From Mycobacterium paraffinicum (lineage in GTDB: Bacteria; Actinomycetota; Actinomycetes; Mycobacteriales; Mycobacteriaceae): 64,000 nt of DNA. The notes beneath the pieces were generated by a model, which saw only the letters and a list, made by a program, of their open reading frames with translations, made no database searches and had not been told where the DNA came from. The DNA is taken from the NCBI RefSeq assembly GCF_001907675.1, contig NZ_MPNT01000002.1, forward strand, positions 186,001 through 250,000, in the 5' to 3' direction. Numbering within the stretch: position 1 is the stretch's first letter; every line of letters starts with the position of its first letter. Positions 1 to 13,897 of this stretch are shown piece after piece. The position numbers and the translations under genes are program-made.

Positions 1-258
1 CTCGACCACGTGGCGCAGCATGTCGGCGCCGCTGACGCCTTTCCAGCGCGGGTCGTCGACCCCGAAGACGGCGCCGATGTCACCCAGCCCGGCGGCCGAC
101 AACAGGGCGTCACATAGCGCGTGCGCGCCCACGTCGCCGTCGGAGTGACCGGCGCAGCCGTCGGCCTCGGGAAAGAGCAAGCCCACCAACCAGCAGGGCC
201 GGCCCGGTTCGATCGGGTGCACATCGACGCCCAGGCCGACCCGCGGCAGACCGTTCAC
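1..258 (-). CDS. ispF: 2-C-methyl-D-erythritol 2,4-cyclodiphosphate synthase, 3' part missing
   Basis: This is the MEP-pathway enzyme that cyclises CDP-methylerythritol 2-phosphate, in the cytosol. Only the N-terminal 86 codons are inside the window; the gene runs off the left edge. The start is GTG, sharing bases with the ispD stop (GTGA), and the protein begins [15 protein letters not shown]. The D-x-H metal-binding motif (DVHP) and the following GHSDGD segment are typical of IspF. Overlap with ispD indicates translational coupling of two steps of one pathway. Identity is very secure; the C-terminus cannot be judged. Confidence 0.95.
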   Translation of the reverse strand, partial: MNGLPRVGLGVDVHPIEPGRPCWLVGLLFPEADGCAGHSDGDVGAHALCDALLSAAGLGDIGAVFGVDDPRWKGVSGADMLRHVVE

Positions 259-941
259 CGGCGCACGATCGCTTCGGCCAGCAACAGGTCGAGCGGAGTG
301 GTGATCTTGAACGCCAGCGGGTCGCCGTCGACCACCTGGACCTGGCCTCCGACCTGCTCGACGAGCGACGCGTCGTCGGTGAACGCGGCCGTGCCGGCGC
401 GCTGATACGCGCGCAGCAGCAGCTCCATCGCGAAGCCCTGCGGCGTCTGTACGGCGCGCAGGCCGGCCCGCTCGGGCGTGCCCAGGACCACACCGTTGGC
501 GTCCACGGCCTTGATGGTGTCATGCAGCGGCAGCGCGGGCACGACGGCCGCGTGCCCGGCCCGCAGGGCGTCCACCACGCGCCCGATCAGCGCGGGGGGC
601 GTCAGGGCGCGGGCAGCGTCATGCACCAGGACGAACTCGGGGTCGCCGGCGACGGCCGCCAGCGCCAGACTCACCGACGTCGTGCGGTCGGCCCCGCCCG
701 CGACGACGGTCGCTCGTTCGCCCAGGGATAGCTTGGCTTCGTCGACCAGGGCGGCCGGAACGGCGACCACCACGTGATCGACGACCTCGGAGGCCAGCAG
801 ACCGCCGACGGCGCGATCCAGCAGGGTGCGCCCGTCGAGCTCACAGAAAGCCTTCGGAATGCCGACGCCCAGTCGTTCTCCCGACCCTGCGGCGGGAACC
901 ACTGCTACGACCGTGCCCGAGGAGACCGTCCCCGTGACCAC
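255..941 (-). CDS. ispD: 2-C-methyl-D-erythritol 4-phosphate cytidylyltransferase
   Basis: It transfers CMP from CTP to methylerythritol 4-phosphate, upstream of IspF in the MEP pathway. The N-terminal nucleotide-binding loop [12 protein letters not shown], the VHDAARAL segment, and the TDDASLVE and [11 protein letters not shown] motifs identify the family. I chose the GTG at 941 (protein [11 protein letters not shown]...), giving 228 residues, the usual length. A longer reading from 1037 would run into carD and adds non-conserved sequence. carD ends 16 bases upstream, so carD-ispD-ispF are probably co-transcribed. Confidence 0.93.
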   Translation of the reverse strand: MVTGTVSSGTVVAVVPAAGSGERLGVGIPKAFCELDGRTLLDRAVGGLLASEVVDHVVVAVPAALVDEAKLSLGERATVVAGGADRTTSVSLALAAVAGDPEFVLVHDAARALTPPALIGRVVDALRAGHAAVVPALPLHDTIKAVDANGVVLGTPERAGLRAVQTPQGFAMELLLRAYQRAGTAAFTDDASLVEQVGGQVQVVDGDPLAFKITTPLDLLLAEAIVRR

Positions 942-957
942 CGAAGCGTCAGGGCCT

Positions 958-1744
<787 letters not shown>

Positions 1745-2311
1745 GTGAACCGCTTCGAGATCGGCCTCCCCCTCCGCGCGCCGGTGCTGACCGTCCGGGC
1801 GGCGCTCGTCGGCCTCATCGCGGTGGTCGCGATGCTCCTCAGCGGCTGCGGGGCCGGCCAGGTCTCGCAGATGGCCGTCCAAGAGCCCGCCATCAACGGC
1901 AACAAGGTGACCATCAACAACGTGGCGCTGCGCGACATCCGCATGCAGGCGTCCCAGACCGGCGCCTTCGTGCAGCCCGGGCAGGCGGTGGACCTCGTGC
2001 TGGTGGCGATCAACCAGTCGCCGGACGTGCCGGACCGGCTGGTGAGCATCACCAGCGACGTCGGCTCGGTGACGCTGAGCGGTGACGGTCGGCTGCCCGC
2101 CGGCGGCATGTTGTTGATCGGTACCCCGGAGGGCCAGAAGGTGGCGCCCGGCCCGGTCGGCTCCAGCAATGCGTCCAAGGCGACCGTGACGCTGGCCAAG
2201 CCGATCAGCAACGGGCTGCTGTACAACTTCACGTTCAATTTCGAGAAGGCCGGTCAGGCCAGCGTCCTGGTGCCCGTTTCGGCCGGGCTGGCCGCGACGC
2301 AGCCAAGCTAG
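1745..2311 (+). CDS. lpqE: probable lipoprotein LpqE
   Basis: This is a 188-residue exported protein of unknown function, collinear with M. tuberculosis lpqE (Rv3584). A hydrophobic signal segment (about residues 16-34) ends in the lipobox LSGC, so lipid attachment at the cysteine and anchoring to the outer face of the cytoplasmic membrane are expected. The remainder is a beta-rich domain without recognised catalytic residues. The GTG start is chosen because AGGAGG precedes it by seven bases. It lies between carD and radA with its own promoter region. Confidence 0.88.
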   Translation: MNRFEIGLPLRAPVLTVRAALVGLIAVVAMLLSGCGAGQVSQMAVQEPAINGNKVTINNVALRDIRMQASQTGAFVQPGQAVDLVLVAINQSPDVPDRLVSITSDVGSVTLSGDGRLPAGGMLLIGTPEGQKVAPGPVGSSNASKATVTLAKPISNGLLYNFTFNFEKAGQASVLVPVSAGLAATQPS

Positions 2312-2358
2312 GCGGGGGCAACCGCCTGTCATAGCCGGGATTTGTCGTACCGGCTCGA

Positions 2359-2364
2359 TACCGT
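2359..2364 (+). promoter_or_regulatory. candidate -10 box for leaderless radA-disA transcript
   Basis: TACCGT fits the TANNNT mycobacterial -10 consensus and ends six bases before the radA GTG. That spacing is typical of leaderless transcripts, and no Shine-Dalgarno sequence is evident before the GTG. This is motif-based inference. Confidence 0.35.
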
Positions 2365-2370
2365 CATGGC

Positions 2371-5671
<3,301 letters not shown>

Positions 5672-5807
5672 GTTTGCAGCGTAGGCCCAGGTCACGTCGA
5701 GTTGCCTGACCCGCCCCGGCGTGTCGCGGGGTTTGCTGGCGGATGGCCGTGTTAGTGACGGCCGCGCCGGCCGCGCAAGAGCCGGCCATTCGCCGGCTAC
5801 TCGCCGG

Positions 5808-6425
5808 CTACTCGCCTATGTCACCGACGTGCTCGACCAGCGCCGCGCGCCCGTCGGCCAGGTGATAGGTGGCGCCCGCAACGGCCAAGGTGCCCGCCTC
5901 GATCCGCTCGGCGATCGCGCTCGAACGCGACACCAGCTGGGCGACCGTTTCGCGCACGTGCCGTTCCTCGAACTCGTCGACGCGAGTCAGGCCGTCGCGG
6001 CGGCCCATCAGCACGGACGGCGCGACCCGTTCCACCACGTCCCGCACGAAACCGCCCGGGATGGCACCGTCGTTGATCGCGGCCAGCGCGGCCTTGACCG
6101 CCCCGCAGCTGTCGTGGCCCAGCACGACGACGAGCGGCACGTCCAGGACGGTCACCGCGAACTCGATGGAGCCCAGCACCGCCGAGTCGATGGCCTGCCC
6201 GGCGGTGCGCACCACGAACATGTCGCCCAGACCTTGGTCGAAGATGAGCTCGGCCGCCACCCGACTGTCGGCGCAGCCGAACACGACGGCGGTGGGCTTC
6301 TGCCCGCCGGCCAGGCTGGCCCGGTGCTCGACACTCTGGCTGGGGTGCTGGGGCTTCCCGGCGACGAATCGCTCGTTACCCTCTTTGAGTGCTTTCCACG
6401 CGGTCACTGGGCTGGTGTTAGGCAT
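5808..6425 (-). CDS. canB: beta-class carbonic anhydrase
   Basis: It interconverts CO2 and bicarbonate in the cytosol using zinc. The 205-residue protein has the beta-class ligands: C51 in GCADSR, with the Asp/Arg dyad D53/R55, and H104 and C107 in GHDSCGAV. It is collinear with M. tuberculosis Rv3588c. The ATG (MPNTSPV) is at 6425 on the minus strand, so its start codon physically overlaps an ATG at 6424 on the opposite strand that could be a mutY start. No ribosome-binding site is evident, so a leaderless or very short leader is possible. Confidence 0.94.
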   Translation of the reverse strand: MPNTSPVTAWKALKEGNERFVAGKPQHPSQSVEHRASLAGGQKPTAVVFGCADSRVAAELIFDQGLGDMFVVRTAGQAIDSAVLGSIEFAVTVLDVPLVVVLGHDSCGAVKAALAAINDGAIPGGFVRDVVERVAPSVLMGRRDGLTRVDEFEERHVRETVAQLVSRSSAIAERIEAGTLAVAGATYHLADGRAALVEHVGDIGE

Positions 6426-6435
6426 GGCTGACATC

Positions 6436-7335
6436 ATGCCGCATCCGCCGGTAAACGGGCGGCCAAATATTTCGGGCCATGAGTTGCTCGAGTGGTACGA
6501 ACGATCCCGCCGCGACCTGCCCTGGCGGGAGCCCGGCGTCAGCGCGTGGCAGATCCTGGTCAGCGAATTCATGCTGCAGCAGACGCCGGTGTCGCGGGTG
6601 CTGCCGATCTGGTCGGATTGGGTGCGGCGGTGGCCCACCCCGTCGGCCACCGCCGCCGCCAGCGCCGCCGACGTGCTGCGCGCCTGGGGCAAGCTGGGCT
6701 ATCCGCGGCGGGCCAAGCGCCTGCACGAATGCGCGACCGTCATCGCGCGCGACCACGACGACGTGGTTCCCGACGACGTCGACACCCTGCTGACCCTGCC
6801 CGGCATCGGCAGCTACACCGCCCGCGCCGTCGCCTGTTTCGCGTACCGGCAGTCGGTCCCGGTGGTGGACACCAACGTGCGCCGGGTGGTGGCACGCGCC
6901 GTGCGCGGGCTGGCCGATGCCGGCTCCCCGGCGGCGGTGCGCGACATGGCCGACGTCGCCGCCCTGCTGCCCGAAGACGAGACGGCGCCGCAGTTTTCCG
7001 TCGCCCTGATGGAACTCGGCGCGACGGTGTGCACGGCGCGAGCGCCGCGGTGCGGGCTGTGCCCGCTCACCCGCTGCGCGTGGCGCGACGCCGGCTATTC
7101 CCCGGCGCCGGGGCCGGCGCGGCGGGTGCAGACCTATGCCGGAACCGATCGACAGGTCCGCGGACGGCTGCTGGATGTGTTGCGCGCCAAGGACTCTCCG
7201 GTCACTCGGGCGGAGCTGGACGTGGCGTGGCTGACCGACACGGCGCAGCGCGACCGCGCCCTGTATTCGTTGCTTACCGACGGCCTGGTCGCTCAGACGA
7301 GCGACGGCAGGTTCGCGCTGGCCGGCGAGGCGTAG
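6436..7335 (+). CDS. mutY: adenine DNA glycosylase MutY
   Basis: MutY removes adenine mispaired with 8-oxoguanine. The helix-hairpin-helix and Gly/Pro-Asp region (LPGIGSYTARAV ... VPVVDTNVRR) carries the catalytic aspartate. The C-terminal four-cysteine [4Fe-4S] loop is present (C-X6-C-X2-C-X4-C near residues 194-209). The start ATG at 6436 gives MPHPPVNGRP and 299 residues; an in-frame ATG at 6424 would add four residues and overlap the canB start codon. A glutamine after the catalytic helix (EFMLQQTPV) is typical of MutY. Confidence 0.94.
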   Translation: MPHPPVNGRPNISGHELLEWYERSRRDLPWREPGVSAWQILVSEFMLQQTPVSRVLPIWSDWVRRWPTPSATAAASAADVLRAWGKLGYPRRAKRLHECATVIARDHDDVVPDDVDTLLTLPGIGSYTARAVACFAYRQSVPVVDTNVRRVVARAVRGLADAGSPAAVRDMADVAALLPEDETAPQFSVALMELGATVCTARAPRCGLCPLTRCAWRDAGYSPAPGPARRVQTYAGTDRQVRGRLLDVLRAKDSPVTRAELDVAWLTDTAQRDRALYSLLTDGLVAQTSDGRFALAGEA

Positions 7336-7345
7336 CCACGCGGAT

Positions 7346-7373
7346 CAGAGGTCTTCAGAGGTCTTCAGAGGTC
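7346..7373. repeat. 10-bp tandem repeat at the 3' end of the hycE-like gene
   Basis: The unit CAGAGGTCTT occurs 2.8 times in a row (7346-7355, 7356-7365, 7366-7373). The copies span the stop codon of the minus-strand gene ending at 7365, so they repeat the sequence encoding its last residues and stop. This looks like a small replication-slippage array. Confidence 0.85.
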
Positions 7374-8843
7374 ATTGCCGGCGTAGGACTGGTTGAAGCT
7401 CTTGTTGGCCAGTGGGAAGTCGGGGACGATGGTGTCGGCCATCGCGACGGGGAGCGCGGGCCAGTTGAACCATGACGGGTCGACTATCTTCGCGCGGGTG
7501 ATCCGGTCGTCGGCGTCGGTTTCGACGCGGTGGACGATGGTGCCACGCCAGCCCTCGACGATGCCGATGCCGCTGCGGGGTCCGCGCGGCGGCGGCTGGG
7601 GTTCGGTGTATTCGATTGGCCCGCTATGGGATTCGATCAGGTGACAGGCGAGCTCTACGGACGCGGCGAATTCGTCGCGGCGCACGGTGTAGCGGGCCAG
7701 CACGTCACCCGCGGCCGCGTCGACCTCGGTGACCGGCAACGCGGTGGTGGGGTGTTCGATTCGGGCGTCCGTGCGCACGCCGCTGGCGCGCGCGACATAG
7801 CCCAGGCACCCGAGCGCGTGGGCGTCCTCGTGCTGTAGCACGGCGGTCCCGGAGAACCGGTCGTACACCACGGTGTTGTGCAGGGTCAGTTCGGCGACCT
7901 CGGCGACGTCGGCCGCGATGCGCCGCAGCGCGGCGGCGTCGGGCAGCGCCCGCAGTGCGACCCCGCCCGGTCGCATCGAGCCGCGCAGCAGCCGATGGCC
8001 GGCGACCGCGTAGTTGAGCCGCAGCAGTTGTTCGCGGATGCGCTGCGCGTGCGCGTGGGCGATCCCGAACCCGACGTCGTTGGCCAGAGCGCCCAGATCG
8101 GCGGCGTGGTTGTAGAGCCGTTCGAGTTCGACCAGCAGTGCCCGCAGCCGGTGCGCCTCGTCGGGAAGTTCGATGCCGAGCGCGTTTTCGATGGCGAGGC
8201 AGTGGGCGAGCGCGTGCGCGACCGAGGTGTCGCCGCTGACGCGCTCGGCCAGGTCGACCGCGCCGCCGGCCGGCCGGCCCTCGAAGAGCTTTTCCAGGCC
8301 GCGGTGGACGAACCACAGTCTGGCCTTGAGGCGAAGCACGGTTTCGCCGGCGACCGAGAAGCGGAAGTGGCCCGGTTCGATCAAGCCGGCATGCACGGGG
8401 CCCACCGGGATTTCGTAGACCCCGGAACCCTCGACGGGGACGAACGGGAAGTGGCCGCTGCCATCGAATTCGGGTGCGGCCGGCGCCGCGCGGCGCATCG
8501 GATACCAGTCCTCGGGCCAGTGGGCATGCCGTACCAGGCGGCGCGGCTTGGGATGGCCCGTGCACCGGATGCCATACAGGTCGGCCATTTCGCGCTCGAA
8601 GCGGCTGGCCGGAAACGACAGGTAGGCCAGCGATCGAACCGCTGGATCGTCCTTCGGCGCTGTGCATTCGAGCTCGACGCGGCGATCCGGCCGGCCGGCC
8701 AGGAACAGGTAGACGACGCGGTAGGTGGTGGGGTCGTCGTGTGCGGCCACCAGGGCCAATCGAAATCCTTTGCCCAGCAGGTCCTCCGCCGCCTCCGCCA
8801 GGCCGCCCTGAGACAGCCGGCGACGCTGCCATTCGGGTCTCAC
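7365..8843 (-). CDS. hycE: NuoC/NuoD-like large subunit, HycE-related (Rv0087-like), lacking NiFe ligands
   Basis: This is the large subunit of a membrane-associated complex related to group 4 [NiFe] hydrogenases and complex I. Residues 1-120 resemble the NuoC/30-kDa domain (FEREMADLYGI), and residues 125-492 the NuoD/HycE domain. Group 4 hydrogenases have a CxxC pair after the ERV motif; here the text is ERVSGDTS (S203, T206). The C-terminal CxxC is also absent (KSFNQSYAGNDL). Nickel coordination is therefore not expected. The 492-residue length equals M. tuberculosis HycE. The GTG start overlaps the upstream hycQ stop. The gene symbol follows existing naming, not a hydrogenase claim. Confidence 0.9.
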   Translation of the reverse strand: MRPEWQRRRLSQGGLAEAAEDLLGKGFRLALVAAHDDPTTYRVVYLFLAGRPDRRVELECTAPKDDPAVRSLAYLSFPASRFEREMADLYGIRCTGHPKPRRLVRHAHWPEDWYPMRRAAPAAPEFDGSGHFPFVPVEGSGVYEIPVGPVHAGLIEPGHFRFSVAGETVLRLKARLWFVHRGLEKLFEGRPAGGAVDLAERVSGDTSVAHALAHCLAIENALGIELPDEAHRLRALLVELERLYNHAADLGALANDVGFGIAHAHAQRIREQLLRLNYAVAGHRLLRGSMRPGGVALRALPDAAALRRIAADVAEVAELTLHNTVVYDRFSGTAVLQHEDAHALGCLGYVARASGVRTDARIEHPTTALPVTEVDAAAGDVLARYTVRRDEFAASVELACHLIESHSGPIEYTEPQPPPRGPRSGIGIVEGWRGTIVHRVETDADDRITRAKIVDPSWFNWPALPVAMADTIVPDFPLANKSFNQSYAGNDL

Positions 8844-10306
8844 CGCGGTCCCCCGACGTCGCTGGCCGCGGCGGCGAGCAAGCCGCTGAGCGGGCCGGCG
8901 GTGACGCCGAGCGCGATCGATGCGGCGACACCGACGATCAGGGCCGCCGCCACCGTCCGGGGCACAGTGATTTCGGGCGCGCCGGGCGCAGCGCCCAGCA
9001 GGATGCGGCCCGAGTTGCGCGCCAGCGCGGCAAAGGCGACCGCGACCAGCAGCATGCCCGCGGCGAGCGCCGAGGTGAGCCGGGCGTCGGCCAGTGATCG
9101 GACCATCGCCAGTTCGCTGGCGAACATCGCGAACGGCGGCAGGCCGAGGAGCACGATCACGCCGACGGCGAGTGACACGCCGATGAGCCGGGAGCGTCGC
9201 AGCACGGCGCCGATGTCGGCGATCGCGGTGGAATTGTGCGCGGCCTGCAGCTGGCCGCTGGCCAGGAACAGGACCGTCTTGCCGATCCCGTGAGCGAGGA
9301 CGTGCAACAGCAACGCAGCGATGGCCAGCGAGGTTCCGGCCGCCGCGGCGATCGCGATCAGGCCCATGTTCTCCATCGAGGAGTACGCGAGCATGCGCTT
9401 GAGGTCGGGCGTCACTGTCAGCATCAGGGCGGCGACCACCAGCGTTGCCAGCCCGATCACCAGCAGGCCCGAGCGCATGAAGGTGGGTCCGGTGGCGGCG
9501 CCGACGATCGGCTTGAGGCGGATCAACACCGAGAAGGCCACCGAGAGCAGGACGCCGCTCATCAGCGCGGAAACCGGTGCCGGGGCCTGGCTGTGCGCGT
9601 CGGCCAACCAGGTGTGGAACGGAAACAGTCCGGCCTTGGCGCCGTACCCGACGAGCAGCAGGCCGCCGGCCAGCCGCGCGATGTCGGGATCGAGCCCGCC
9701 GGCGTGTGCCGCCAGTACGTCGAGGTTCAGGGCGGCGGCCGCCGGGGCGCCGGCATGCTCGGCGGTGTAGTACAGCAGCACGGTGCCGAGGAATGCGACG
9801 GCGATCCCGACCGAACAGATCACGACGTACTTCCAGGTCGCTTCGAGGGCGCTGCGGGTACGGCGGTGCCCCACCAGGAAGGCGGTGATCACCGTGGTCG
9901 CCTCGATCGCGATCCAGATGACGCCGATGTTGTTGGCGCACACCGCGACAACCATCGCCGCTAAGAAGCCGGACGTCAGGGCCCCGTACACCCGAGCGCC
10001 GCGCATGTCGGTGTGGCCGGTCGCGAGTTCGGCGTCGAGGTAGCCGATGCTGGCCCAAGTGGCCAGCGTGGCAACGACTCCGATGACGATCAGCATGGTC
10101 GCGCTCAGCGCATCGAGTCGCAGCAAGCCGCCCAATGCGAGCCGGGTGCCGGATCCGACACCGACGGCGAGCGCCGCGCCACATGCCAGCACCGTCACCG
10201 CCGAGAACACGATCATGGTCGCGGTCACCCGGCGCCAACCCGCGACCAGGACGGCGACCGACGCGCCGATCGGCGCGAGGATCGCGGCAAGGAGCAGGCC
10301 GGTCAT
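8840..10306 (-). CDS. hycQ: NuoL/M/N-like proton-translocating subunit HycQ (Rv0086-like)
   Basis: This 488-residue polytopic protein (about 14 membrane segments) belongs to the Mrp/NuoN antiporter family of complex I-like complexes. Signature regions are visible: the lysine/histidine-containing helices (GYGAKAGLFPFHTWL, TPDLKRMLAYSSMEN) and a GIGKTVLFLASG segment. It probably forms part of the ion-translocating membrane arm with the neighbouring HycD and the Rv0083-like protein. ATG at 10306 overlaps the hycP stop by one base, and its own stop overlaps the hycE start, showing tight coupling. Confidence 0.92.
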   Translation of the reverse strand: MTGLLLAAILAPIGASVAVLVAGWRRVTATMIVFSAVTVLACGAALAVGVGSGTRLALGGLLRLDALSATMLIVIGVVATLATWASIGYLDAELATGHTDMRGARVYGALTSGFLAAMVVAVCANNIGVIWIAIEATTVITAFLVGHRRTRSALEATWKYVVICSVGIAVAFLGTVLLYYTAEHAGAPAAAALNLDVLAAHAGGLDPDIARLAGGLLLVGYGAKAGLFPFHTWLADAHSQAPAPVSALMSGVLLSVAFSVLIRLKPIVGAATGPTFMRSGLLVIGLATLVVAALMLTVTPDLKRMLAYSSMENMGLIAIAAAAGTSLAIAALLLHVLAHGIGKTVLFLASGQLQAAHNSTAIADIGAVLRRSRLIGVSLAVGVIVLLGLPPFAMFASELAMVRSLADARLTSALAAGMLLVAVAFAALARNSGRILLGAAPGAPEITVPRTVAAALIVGVAASIALGVTAGPLSGLLAAAASDVGGPR

Positions 10307-10968
10307 CAGTCGTGCAGCTCCCGTAACGCGTCCAGGTCGGCACCGCCGAAGGCGTGAGCCAACCTGCCGGTGAGTACGCCGATCACGATGATCGCGAACA
10401 ACACGTCCAACGAGGCGCCGAGTTCGACGATCAGCGGCACACCCGCGGTGAGCAGGAACGCGGTGGCGGCAATTCCGTTGTCCAGCATCAGGAATCCCGC
10501 GGCCTGCGACACCGCGTGCCGCCGAGTGACCATGACGAGCAGCGCGATGAGCACGACCGCGGTAGCGGCCGGGACCGCCGAGGTGGTCGCGGCCGGCTGC
10601 AAGTTGACCAGGGGCCGGGTGGCGGCGAACGCGGTCAGCGTCAGGGCGGCCGTGATGAGCAGCGACGTGGCGGTGTTGACCACTGGAGTGGCTTCCCGGC
10701 GCGACCGCGACGCGGGCCCGCCCGCGCGGGCCAGCAGCCGGGGCAGCACCGCAACCCGCAAGACCAGCACGGCCACCCCGACTCCGATCAGCGCGCCGTC
10801 GCGGTCGTACGCGCCGCGCAGCAGGGGGATGGCCGCCAGCGCGACGCCCTGCCACGCCAGCAGCCGGATGATGGCGGTCAGGTCGCGGCGCCATACGATC
10901 AGCACCGCGGCCAACAGCAGCCCGCCGGCGGCGAGGTCGACCAGGACCGAAAACGTGCTGTACGTCAT
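10306..10968 (-). CDS. hycP: HycP-like membrane subunit (Rv0085-like, HyfE/NuoK-related)
   Basis: This 220-residue protein has about seven hydrophobic segments, a charged loop ([11 protein letters not shown]), and a conserved [20 protein letters not shown] stretch like HyfE/NuoK-type subunits of hydrogenase-4 complexes. It is predicted to lie in the membrane arm. The ATG at 10968 overlaps the hycD stop by four bases. Length and position match M. tuberculosis hycP. No catalytic residues are expected. Confidence 0.9.
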   Translation of the reverse strand: MTYSTFSVLVDLAAGGLLLAAVLIVWRRDLTAIIRLLAWQGVALAAIPLLRGAYDRDGALIGVGVAVLVLRVAVLPRLLARAGGPASRSRREATPVVNTATSLLITAALTLTAFAATRPLVNLQPAATTSAVPAATAVVLIALLVMVTRRHAVSQAAGFLMLDNGIAATAFLLTAGVPLIVELGASLDVLFAIIVIGVLTGRLAHAFGGADLDALRELHD

Positions 10969-11924
10969 GCCGGCACCACGAAGAAGTTGGCCGCGACCAC
11001 CGCGAGCAGCGCCAGCAGGAACGATCCGGCCAGCAACTCGGGCACCCGGAACAGCCGTAGCTTGGCGACGAACACCTCGACGGTGGCCAGCGATCCCGCC
11101 AGCACCGCGACCTTGGCCGCCACCGCCGCGCCGCCGACGACAACGTCGATCGCGCCCGGCTGGCTGCCGGCAATCCCCCAGGGCGCGAACAGGTTTGCCA
11201 GCAGGGCCAACAGCACGGTCAGCCGCATCCCGGCCGCCCACTCGACCAGGGCCAGCCGCGGGCCGGCGTATTCGAGGACCATCGCCTCGTGAACCATCGT
11301 CAGCTCGAGGTGGGTGGCCGGGTTGTCCACGGGCAGTCGCCCGGTCTCGGCGACGATCACGATCACCAGGGCGGCGAACGCCAACACCGCGGCCAGCGAC
11401 ACCACCTGCCCGGGATGGGTGGCCGTATGTGCCACCAGGGCACCGAGATTGGCCGATCCCACCGGCATGGACAAGGCGAAGACCGCCAGTAGGATGGTGG
11501 GCTCGACGAGGGCGGCGATGGTGATCTCGCGGCTGGCGCCCATGCCGCCGAACGAGGTGCCGGTGTCGATGCCGGCCAGGGCGAGCGCGACGGTGCCCAC
11601 GAACAGCAGTCCCACCACGGCGAACAGGTCGGCGCTGGAGTCCAGTGGCGATCCGGTGGCGACCAGCGGCGCGACCACCGCGATCAGCAACGTCGATCCC
11701 GCGAGCACCGCGGGCGCGGCCGCGAACACCACCGTCGTCCCACGCGGGGTGATCTGTTGCTTGCCAAGCTGTTTGACGATGTCGCGCCACGGCTGCAGGA
11801 TTCCGCCACCGGCGCGGCCCTCCCAGCGGGCGCGCACCTGGCGAGTCAGGCCGACCACCAGCGGCGCCCCGACCATCACGCCGCCGACCTGGACCGCGCC
11901 GGCAACGTAGGAAAAGACATTCAT
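10965..11924 (-). CDS. hycD: HycD/NuoH-like membrane subunit (Rv0084-like)
   Basis: NuoH-type subunits connect the hydrophilic redox arm to the membrane arm. This 319-residue protein has about eight membrane helices. It carries the family features [18 protein letters not shown] near the N-terminus and the glutamate-rich loop [21 protein letters not shown]. The ATG ([11 protein letters not shown]) overlaps the stop of the upstream Rv0083-like gene. Known function in relatives is quinone/ion coupling; which electron acceptor is used here is not evident. Confidence 0.92.
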   Translation of the reverse strand: MNVFSYVAGAVQVGGVMVGAPLVVGLTRQVRARWEGRAGGGILQPWRDIVKQLGKQQITPRGTTVVFAAAPAVLAGSTLLIAVVAPLVATGSPLDSSADLFAVVGLLFVGTVALALAGIDTGTSFGGMGASREITIAALVEPTILLAVFALSMPVGSANLGALVAHTATHPGQVVSLAAVLAFAALVIVIVAETGRLPVDNPATHLELTMVHEAMVLEYAGPRLALVEWAAGMRLTVLLALLANLFAPWGIAGSQPGAIDVVVGGAAVAAKVAVLAGSLATVEVFVAKLRLFRVPELLAGSFLLALLAVVAANFFVVPA

Positions 11925-13897
11925 CGGGCCACCACCAGCACGATGAGCACACCGAGCGCGCCGTAGGCCAGATACAGGTGCACACTGCCGGTGTGGGCGC
12001 GCCGCACCAAGTCCGCCGCCGCCACGACCGCCCGGATCACCGGGGTGTAGCAGCGCTCCTCGATCGCGTCCACGATTCTGGTGCGGTAGGTGATCTTTTC
12101 GGCCAGATAACGCGACTCGGCTGCATGCGTGACTTCGATGTCGGTGTCGGGGCGCAGGACGTCGTCGAACACCCGTTGCAGCGGTTCGGCGAACGACGTG
12201 GCGGTGTATTGCATCCGCGCGGTGAGATCGTCTGCGCCACAAGCCCAGAGCGGCAAAATGGCCGGCGCCGGGCGCCGGGTTCGGCGCCAACGCGCCAGCA
12301 CGGCCGCGGACAGGGTGGCCACCACAACGCCGATGGCGATCGCGCCCGGGGCGATCGACCCCTGCAGGCCGGGCAGTCGCACCACTGCCCCGAGGCCGGT
12401 GAATCCGATCGCCCGCGCGGCCGGCAATGCGGTGACCGCCCGGCGCAGCGCGGGTGCCACGACCTCGGGGGCCACCGCCAAGATCAGGCAAGCAGCCGCC
12501 GCGATTGTCATGGCGGCCAGCATGGTGCGCGGCGCCTCTCGGGCGTCGGCTGCCCGCTCGGAACGCGGCCGCGCCAAAAACCCGATCCCGAACGCCTTGA
12601 CCATCGCCGCCACGCCCAGACCCGTGGTGAGCGCGACCGCGCCCACGGCCAGCGGCGTCGTCAACGCCAGGACTGTGGAATGCACTCGGGCCGTGTGGAT
12701 CAGCGACTGCACCAGCAGCCATTCGCTGACGAAGCCGGCGCCCAGCGGTAGCCCGGACGCACCGAGCGCGGCCACCGCGAACAGGGCGGTCGTCGCCGGC
12801 ATCCGGCGGGCCAGGCCGCCCAGCCGGTCGAGGTCACGCAGCCCGGTCGCGGCCAACACGGACCCCGCGGCGAGGAAGCCGAGGCTCTTGAACGCCGCGT
12901 GCGCGACGAGGTGCAGCATGGCGGCGGCGACGGCGATCGCGGCCGGGCCGCTCGCGCCCGTGGCCGCGAACAGGGTCGCGGCCCCGAGGGCCAGCGTGAC
13001 CAGCCCGAGGTTCTCGGTCGTCGAATAGGCAAGCAGCCGTTTGAGATCCGTGGCCACCGAGGCCTGTACCACACCATAGAGCGCCGATACCCCGCCGACG
13101 ACCATCAGGGTCAGCCCCCACCACCGGGGCCCCGGCCCGAGCAGCTGCAAGTCGACGCGGCAGATGCCGTAGATGCCGAGGTTGATCATCGCCGCGCTCA
13201 TCAGCGCCGACACGGGGCTCGGCGCCTCCGGGTGGGCGCGCGGCAACCACGCGTGCAGCGGCACCAGCCCGGCCTTGGACCCGAATCCCGCCAGCGTCAA
13301 CAGAAACACCGCGGTGCACGCGCCTTGCGGTATCCGGTGCAAGTCGGCGAACCGGTCCGCGCCGCCCGCGGCCGACAACACCATCAGGCCAATCAAAATC
13401 GCCACGAACCCCAGCTGGGTCATCACCGCGTACACCAACGCGGCGGAGCGAACCTGCGGGCGGGTGTGATGGGCCAGCACCAACACCAACGATGCGATCG
13501 CCATCGCCTCCCACGCCAGTAGGAAGGTGGTGATCGACGCCGCCGCGGGCACCAGCAGCATCGCGGCGACGAACGCGGGCAACACCGCAAGCGTGACGGG
13601 TCCCGAACGCTCGCGCCGGGCATAGCCGATCGTGTACAGCCCGACCGCGACCGCGACCGCCCCGGTGAGCGCCATGAAGAACCCACCCAGCGGATCGACA
13701 CCCAGCTGGACGCCCGCCAGCGGAAGCAACCATCCGATGCGGACCCCGCGCACCGAACCGAACATCCCGAGCGCGCCCGCCCATATCCCACACGCGCCCA
13801 GCAGCGAGGTCAGCAAGCCCGCCCAGATGGGACTGGAGTCGTTGCGGTCCAACAGGTTTGACTCGGTCGCGGCCCTGGCCGCCAGCCCCGCGGTCAC
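11921..13897 (-). CDS. HyfB/NuoL-like antiporter subunit (Rv0083-like)
   Basis: This large polytopic protein (658 residues, about 16 membrane segments) belongs to the HyfB/HycC/NuoL antiporter family. Motifs include [21 protein letters not shown] and [17 protein letters not shown], with conserved lysines of the proton path. The GTG at 13897 overlaps the stop of the small-subunit gene (GTGA), matching the coupling seen elsewhere in this operon. The M. tuberculosis counterpart is about 640 residues. It probably pumps protons or sodium in the membrane arm. Confidence 0.9.
   Translation of the reverse strand: MTAGLAARAATESNLLDRNDSSPIWAGLLTSLLGACGIWAGALGMFGSVRGVRIGWLLPLAGVQLGVDPLGGFFMALTGAVAVAVGLYTIGYARRERSGPVTLAVLPAFVAAMLLVPAAASITTFLLAWEAMAIASLVLVLAHHTRPQVRSAALVYAVMTQLGFVAILIGLMVLSAAGGADRFADLHRIPQGACTAVFLLTLAGFGSKAGLVPLHAWLPRAHPEAPSPVSALMSAAMINLGIYGICRVDLQLLGPGPRWWGLTLMVVGGVSALYGVVQASVATDLKRLLAYSTTENLGLVTLALGAATLFAATGASGPAAIAVAAAMLHLVAHAAFKSLGFLAAGSVLAATGLRDLDRLGGLARRMPATTALFAVAALGASGLPLGAGFVSEWLLVQSLIHTARVHSTVLALTTPLAVGAVALTTGLGVAAMVKAFGIGFLARPRSERAADAREAPRTMLAAMTIAAAACLILAVAPEVVAPALRRAVTALPAARAIGFTGLGAVVRLPGLQGSIAPGAIAIGVVVATLSAAVLARWRRTRRPAPAILPLWACGADDLTARMQYTATSFAEPLQRVFDDVLRPDTDIEVTHAAESRYLAEKITYRTRIVDAIEERCYTPVIRAVVAAADLVRRAHTGSVHLYLAYGALGVLIVLVVAR

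Noticed and set aside
7365-10343. One giant protein fusing HycE with upstream frames
   Set aside because: The frame continues upstream only because stops are rare. hycQ is clearly coded in another frame there, and a GTG overlapping its stop gives the family-length HycE-like protein.
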